A stretch of DNA of 64,000 bases from Helianthus annuus (taxonomy: Eukaryota > Streptophyta > Magnoliopsida > Asterales > Asteraceae), in contig NC_035433.2 in assembly GCF_002127325.2 (NCBI RefSeq), positions 89,583,350-89,647,349 on the forward strand, in the 5' to 3' direction. The translations under genes and the position numbers were made by a program. The notes below the pieces were generated by a model, which was given only the letters and a program-made list of their open reading frames with translations, searched no databases and was not told the origin of the DNA. This document shows positions 59,108-64,000 of this stretch, piece by piece (the stretch's first letter is position 1; each line of letters opens with the position of its first letter).

Positions 59108-59660
59108 CAGATTCATGGCGTGGTGTTTTAAAACAACTGGATAAAATTGACTATGATTCAAGTCATGGTGTTTTATCTGGAGACATTGTTCATGGCGTGG
59201 TGTTTTAAACATCTATGATTCAAGTCATGGTGTTTTATCTGGATACATTGTTCACGGCGTGGTGTTTTAAACATCTATGATTCAAGTCATGGTGTTTTAT
59301 CAATACAAAACATTCCCAGGTTTTAAAACACCATGACTATGATTCAAGTCATGGTGTTTTATCTGGAGACATTGTTCATGGCGTGGTGTTTTAAACATCT
59401 ATGATTGAAGTCATGGTGTTTTATCTGGAGACATTGTTCATGGCGTGGTGTTTTATCAATACAAAAACATTCCCAGATTTTAAAACACCATGACTATGAT
59501 TCAAGTCATGGTGTTTTATCTGGAGACATTGTTCATGGCGTGGTGTTTTAAACATCTATGATTCAAGTCATGGTGTTTTATCAATACAAAACATTCCCAG
59601 ATTTTAAAACACCATGACTATGATTCAAGTCATGGTGTTTTATCTGGAATCCAAGAAACA
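59108..59660. repeat. Palindrome-containing tandem array (GTCATGGTGTTTTA)
   Basis: Units of about 62 bp built from GATTCAAGTCATGGTGTTTT + ATCTGGAGACATTGTTCATG + GCGTGGTGTTTTAAACATC. Three interruptions carry the inverted form CCAGATTTTAAAACACCATG followed by ACTATGATTCAAGTCATGGT, so AAAACACCATGACT and AGTCATGGTGTTTT pair across an 8-nt loop. Confidence 0.88.
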
Positions 59661-59682
59661 TTGTATAAGGTTTTTGTGAAAG

Positions 59683-59964
59683 ATGTTGTGGGGTTGTGTC
59701 GAAAAGATAAGAACAGAAAGGGTGTTACGGTGTGTCATGGTGGTGAGAAGGTGTTTCACCGGAGAGAACGGAGGGGCTTTTGTGGGTGTGGGCTTGCCGG
59801 AAATACGGCCGGAGAAGGTCGTCGGACTTTACTTCGGTGACCGGAGTCTAAAAAGAGGCAGATTGTTTCATCTTGGGGGCTATGGTATTGGTGGGGATGA
59901 GGGAGAAAGAATCGTAAGAAATAATATGTTTCCTAAAATTTCTCCTAAAGTAGTTAACACATGA
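59683..59964. other. GC-rich segment, possible captured gene fragment
   Basis: 93 codons are open on the plus strand, with no recognisable domain. Composition (GCCGGAAATACGGCCGGAGA, GGTGACCGGAGTC) contrasts sharply with the AT-rich element around it, which suggests host sequence picked up by the element. The minus strand also reads as plausible coding sequence across 59750-59850. Function unknown; not annotated as a gene. Confidence 0.4.
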
Positions 59965-60110
59965 TCTAATTTCCTTTAATTGACTTTAACTACTATTAGG
60001 AGTAAATTACATTATTACCCTTATTCATTAATATAATTGATGGACACATGTCAACACCAGATTATTTCTTACACTTCTTACACTTTAGCCACTATTTACA
60101 GGATCCTTTA

Positions 60111-60154
<44 letters not shown>

Positions 60155-60156
<2 letters not shown>

Positions 60157-60559
60157 ATTGAGTTCATTTCAGAACTCTAAATAACTACAGAACTTTCAAA
60201 ACTCCTAATAAACAATCACTTTATATATAAGTTTTTGTATTTAGGATCTTTTTATCATCTGTTATATGTATTTCTTTTATTACATATATGTTAATAGTAG
60301 TTTACATATGTTTATTTGCCAAAATTATATATATGTGTCATAATTAATTATATATATGTAAAAAAAACTAGTTTACTTATGTGTAATTATAAAATTACAT
60401 ATAAAAAATGATAAAATTACTCTTAACATATATGTAATCGTAAAAATACACATAATAAATGATAAAATTATCCTAAACATAAAAATATATAAATAAAAAG
60501 ATTGTTTATTAGGAGTTATGCGAGTTCTGTAAATATTTATGGTTCTGAAATGATCCTTG

Positions 60560-60562
<3 letters not shown>
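60155..60562. mobile_element. TA-bounded foldback, type 6
   Basis: Left GGATTGAGTTCATTTCAGAA...CTCCTAATAAACAATC and right GATTGTTTATTAGGAG...TTCTGAAATGATCCTTGCCC are inverted copies of about 63 bp with some mismatches. The interior is ATTACATATA-rich. TA tracts abut both ends. Confidence 0.8.
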
Positions 60563-60602
<40 letters not shown>

Positions 60603-60609
<7 letters not shown>

Positions 60610-61459
60610 GATAGTGTACATTAATTCAAAAGTGTGAGAAGTGGTTTAAACCATTAAATCTTTGATCTAATGGTTGAGATCAATAGGGACCAAATTATAA
60701 ATTGTGATTTAATTATTTGGACTGAGTTGAAAATTGTAGGGGTAATAGTGTCTTTGTGTATGTTTCAAATTAGGTAACCTCTCCTAAATTCTAGCGATTC
60801 ACTCCTAAATTCTTGCGATTCAATTTTAAACTTATTTTAAAATTCGGACATTCTAAAAAATTCCAGAAATATGTAACTGTTACAAGAAATATATAACACT
60901 ATACATCCATCATGTAACACTATATAACACTATATAACACCGTCTAACACTAGGTAACACCTATAACACCATATAACACTATGTAACACTATAAAACACT
61001 ATATAACAATATATAAAACTTTACATCTATCATAGACATGCTATCAGACAAATATATCGACAAATATATCACTGTAACACTATATAACTCTAAATAACAC
61101 TATATAACACCATATAATACCATATCACACCATATAACACTATACATCCATCATATAATACTATATAACACTAAAAACACCATATAACACCATATAACAC
61201 TATGTAATACAATATAACACTATATAAATATATATAACACTATACTGTTCTGAACGAGATGACATAAATTCGTAGATTAATTCTTAATTCGTATTCCTAT
61301 AATTAAGGGTGACGGTTATGGAAGGTTAACAATTAATTAAGTCAATAAGAAAATTACTTGTTTACCCTTTTGAATTAATTTAGATTGAGGACACATGTCA
61401 TCTCCACAATATTTATCATACTTCTCACACTTTTAAATTAATGTACAAGATCTTCTACC
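60603..61459. mobile_element. TA-bounded element, type 3 family, with AACACTATAT array
   Basis: Ends GGGTAGGGATAGTGTACATT and AATGTACAAGATCTTCTACC. AATTCAAAAGTGTGAGAAGT is mirrored by ACTTCTCACACTTTTAAATT. Shares GATCTAATGGTTGAGATCAA, TTACCCTTTTGAATTAA and GGACACATGTCA with 58793-60112. The core (60885-61250) is an array of ATATAACACT-like units of about 10-12 bp. Confidence 0.8.
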
Positions 61460-61474
<15 letters not shown>

Positions 61475-61494
<20 letters not shown>

Positions 61495-63633
61495 ATACTT
61501 TATTATAAATAAATAAAAAACTTTGAGGATACATGTCACTCTCTCTCTGATATCTCCTCACTACTGTTATCTCACCTCTCTCGCGTATTAGATAAAAATA
61601 TTAAATAATATTTTTTTTTCATTTCTCTCTCATATTAAATAATGTGATACTCTCGTATTAAAAGAATATATGTTTAGATATTTAATATGAATTTAATTAT
61701 AATAGTAATTATATTATTAGCTAAATTAATTTAATATGAAATTAATTATGGATAATTTCTGATGTTGGCACTAGGAATGTCCAAAAAGTTTGTAACTCGG
61801 ACCTTGTTTAGATTTAGATCGAAAAAAGCTCGCTTGATATGGATCGTTTTGAAACTAAGCTAAGCCGGCTCAACTCAGTTAGAAAGCGAGCCTAACTCGG
61901 CTCGGCTCATAACGAACCAGATTGGCTCGCTCCATAGCTCGGCTCATATGAGCTCGGATTAATTTACTTTTAATATATTTTATTCTTATATACATATAAT
62001 ATATTACAATTTGATTATTATTTGTATGTATTTATGAGTGCAATCGGGTATCTACAACATATTTAGGGGGTTGATACTGCTAAAAAACTTTATTGTATTT
62101 AGTTGAAATTTGAAACATGTTTTGTGTTTGGGTGAACATGATTTTGGCTTATAACGTATTAGATTTAACTTATTTTGAAGGATTAGATTAATTTAATATA
62201 TACCCTTACAAACTTGAAAATTTTTATACATACTCAACCAAAACTAAAAATATCATATATGCCCTTACAAAATAGTTAAAATATTAAATACACCAAATTC
62301 ATTAAAAACAACCTAATAAATAATAATTTCACCCTTATTTTTTCAACTTCAAGTTTTCATATATGCCCAGATTTTAACTTCATATTTTTATATAACATAT
62401 TTTAAGCTTAAATTCATTTTTACCCACTTTTTTTTTTTCATAAACAACAGTATTCTTCATGTATAATATTTAAGCTTAGTAAATTAAGCTAGAAATGAGT
62501 AAATATTATATTTGAAGTTAAAGGATATATGAGATCTAAAAGTTTTAGAAAAACAAGGGTAAAATTGTCATTTATTAAATTGTTTTTAATGAATCGGGTG
62601 TATACGATATTTCAACTACTCTGTAAGGGTATATATGATATTTATAATTTTGTAAGGGTGTATATATATATCTATGATATTTTGCAAGTTTGTAGAGGTA
62701 TATATATATATATATGAAATTGCCCCTATTTCGAATATGTTGTTTTAACTTGTTGAATAATATTTAGACTATTGAATTTTGAAAGCCATTTATTAAATTT
62801 TCTTTTTAAATTCGAACCAAACCAATTCGAGCCGAGCCAGCTCGGTTAAAAACCAAACCGAGTTTGAGCCTAGATTTTCAGCTCAATTTCAAATCTGAGT
62901 TGGCCCAGTTTATAATCGAACCGAGCCCGAGCTTTCCCCGAATCGTCTTGTGAGCACCCCTAGACGTTGCTTATCATTCTTTTAAATAAACTTCATTATA
63001 TCTAGGGTTGTTTACGAGTCGAGCCGAGCGGACCTTTACCCGTGCTTGGCTCGTTTATAAACTGAACCGAGCTGAGCGGCTCATTTAAAACCGAGCCTCA
63101 AATCAATCGAACATTTTTCGAGCAGTAAATATTCCGAGCGAGCGTCGAGCGATTTGGACAACCATGTCGCCCGATTTAAATTTGCTGTGAGAGATAGTGA
63201 CAATGTTTGGTCTTAAGTTTTTATGTCTTTAAAAACATGCACGTTTCATGGTATAATATTTTTCTTATGAATAACTATGTTTTGGCCGACGAGGTGATGA
63301 TCATATTGCATTGCATGAACAATTATGTTGAGAGAAGGGGACGATCGACTTAAGGTAATTACATGAAACAATGAGGTGATGAGCAGCCTATCATTTATCG
63401 GTTTAGGGTTTAACTTTTAGATTTGATATTAATTTTATTTATTGGCGTGGTTGGGCTAGTACGAATAGATATAGTTGTAAATTTGTATATAGAGGATCAA
63501 AATCTAATAGAGTGGTATATAAAAAAACTATATATTTAATTTATATTTAAGTATATATGTGTGTGTAATGTGTGTGTATATATGTGTGCGTGCGTATATA
63601 TATGTATAATATTTGTGTATATACATGTGTGTA
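61475..63633. mobile_element. GGCTCG-rich hAT-like sequence and inner foldback (copy B)
   Basis: Counterpart of 8630-10790: hAT-like left end TAGGAATGTCCAAAAAGTTT (61771), inverted-repeat element about 62191-62726, right end GAGCACCCCTA (62962), then TAGGGTTGTTTACGAGTCGA (63003) and GAGCGG-rich sequence. No coding region. Confidence 0.6.
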
Positions 63634-64000
63634 GGGGACCGTTAAAATGAGAATCACCTCGAGTTGTAAGAACCGTGAGAAGTACACCGTACGGGGCGAG
63701 GTGGACCAAAATTTTTTTCATAAACGTAGATGCGTGTATTATAAACACATTTGTAAAAGAAATTTCAAAAAAAAAAATGTCGTGTGTGTAGTTTTGAGCA
63801 CCACAAGTTTGTATTTACGGGTACCGTAAATCTTACCGAAAAATTTACGGTACCCGTAAACACAAACTTGTGGTGCTCAAAACTAGACACACGGCATTTT
63901 TTTTTTTTGAATTTTTTTTACAAATGTCTTTATAATACACGCATCTAAGTTTATGAAAAAAAATTTGGTCCACCTCGCCCCGGATCAAAAAGTTCTCACG
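63634..64000. mobile_element. Large foldback element, cut by the window edge
   Basis: The left arm from GGGACCGTTAAAATGAGAAT and the right arm ending TTCTCACG mirror each other over about 165-180 bp around a centre near 63833 (GGGTACCGTAAATCTTACCG then AATTTACGGTACCCG). Only a few mismatches are visible. The terminal region matches type 1 elements (GTTAAAATGAGAA, GAACCGTGAGAA). It sits in a TG/TA tract at the point where copy B stops matching copy A. Confidence 0.85.

Larger units (their letters stand above)
58793..60112. mobile_element. TA-bounded element, type 3 family, with palindrome array and GC-rich cargo
   Basis: Ends GGTAGGGATATGGTAAAAAG and complement-like GGATCCTTTACC. Left box GATCTAATGGTTGAGATCAA; right boxes TTACCCTTATTCATTAA and GGACACATGTCA. 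The core has two parts: a tandem/palindromic array at 59108-59660 and a GC-rich segment at 59683-59964. TA tracts on both sides. No transposase. Confidence 0.8.
57808..63633. repeat. Duplicated compound block, copy B
   Basis: Second copy of 7528-10790, collinear from GGTCACATGGTCC to the microsatellite before the foldback at 63634. It differs mainly by three extra TA-bounded elements (58793-61459) inside the TA tract after the type 2 element. The remainder shows scattered substitutions and small indels. Confidence 0.8.

Overview
This is eudicot nuclear DNA that consists almost entirely of transposable elements. The transposons are plant types: Ty3/gypsy chromoviruses with initiator-Met tRNA primer sites, L1-type LINEs with a zf-RVT tail, hAT, Mutator-like and Helitron-like non-autonomous elements, and long (TA)n tracts. 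Their overall flavour (TGTCACACCC-type LTRs, GAGCTCGGCTCG-rich hAT elements, AAAATCGTCC foldbacks) suggests Asteraceae to me, but that family call is a recollection and not a computed result. I see one plausible host gene.

Layout. 1-5600: a 2.56 kb solo LTR with a perfect 5-bp target duplication, then a hAT miniature element. 5.6-7.3 kb: 5'-truncated LINE on the plus strand. 7.5-10.8 kb: a compound repeat block whose second copy lies at 57.8-63.6 kb. 11.7-14.0 kb: a three-level nest (foldback, hAT, TA-bounded element). 14.9-16.7 kb: minus-strand LINE. 16.8-32.65 kb: a large nest in which a Mutator-like foldback (9-bp duplication) was entered by a Ty3/gypsy element (TSD CATAT), whose 3' LTR was then entered by a 4.15 kb internally deleted LTR element (TSD GATAC). 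33.5-42.9 kb: a young, nearly intact Ty3/gypsy chromovirus (TSD TATGT) with LTRs of identical length. 43.1-46.9 kb: hAT, Helitron end and a copia 3' remnant. 48.5-50.5 kb: another gypsy LTR. 51.7 kb: a 5S rRNA-derived segment. 53.3-54.15 kb: a two-exon host gene. 56.6-64 kb: a string of foldback elements separated only by (TA)n tracts.

How it works together. The coding capacity belongs to two chromoviruses (gag, protease, reverse transcriptase, RNase H, integrase, chromodomain). One is nearly intact with a single frame break; the other is riddled with stops. Most of the rest is non-autonomous and must have been moved by enzymes encoded elsewhere.

The most interesting signals are: (1) a duplicated polypurine-tract/U3 boundary, each copy preceded by a compensatorily varying hairpin, with two related chromoviruses using different copies to define their LTR; (2) a superfamily of TA-bounded elements with shared subterminal boxes but unrelated cores, strung together in microsatellites; (3) two copies of one block that differ by element acquisition inside a TA tract, which directly shows the tract acting as an insertion site.
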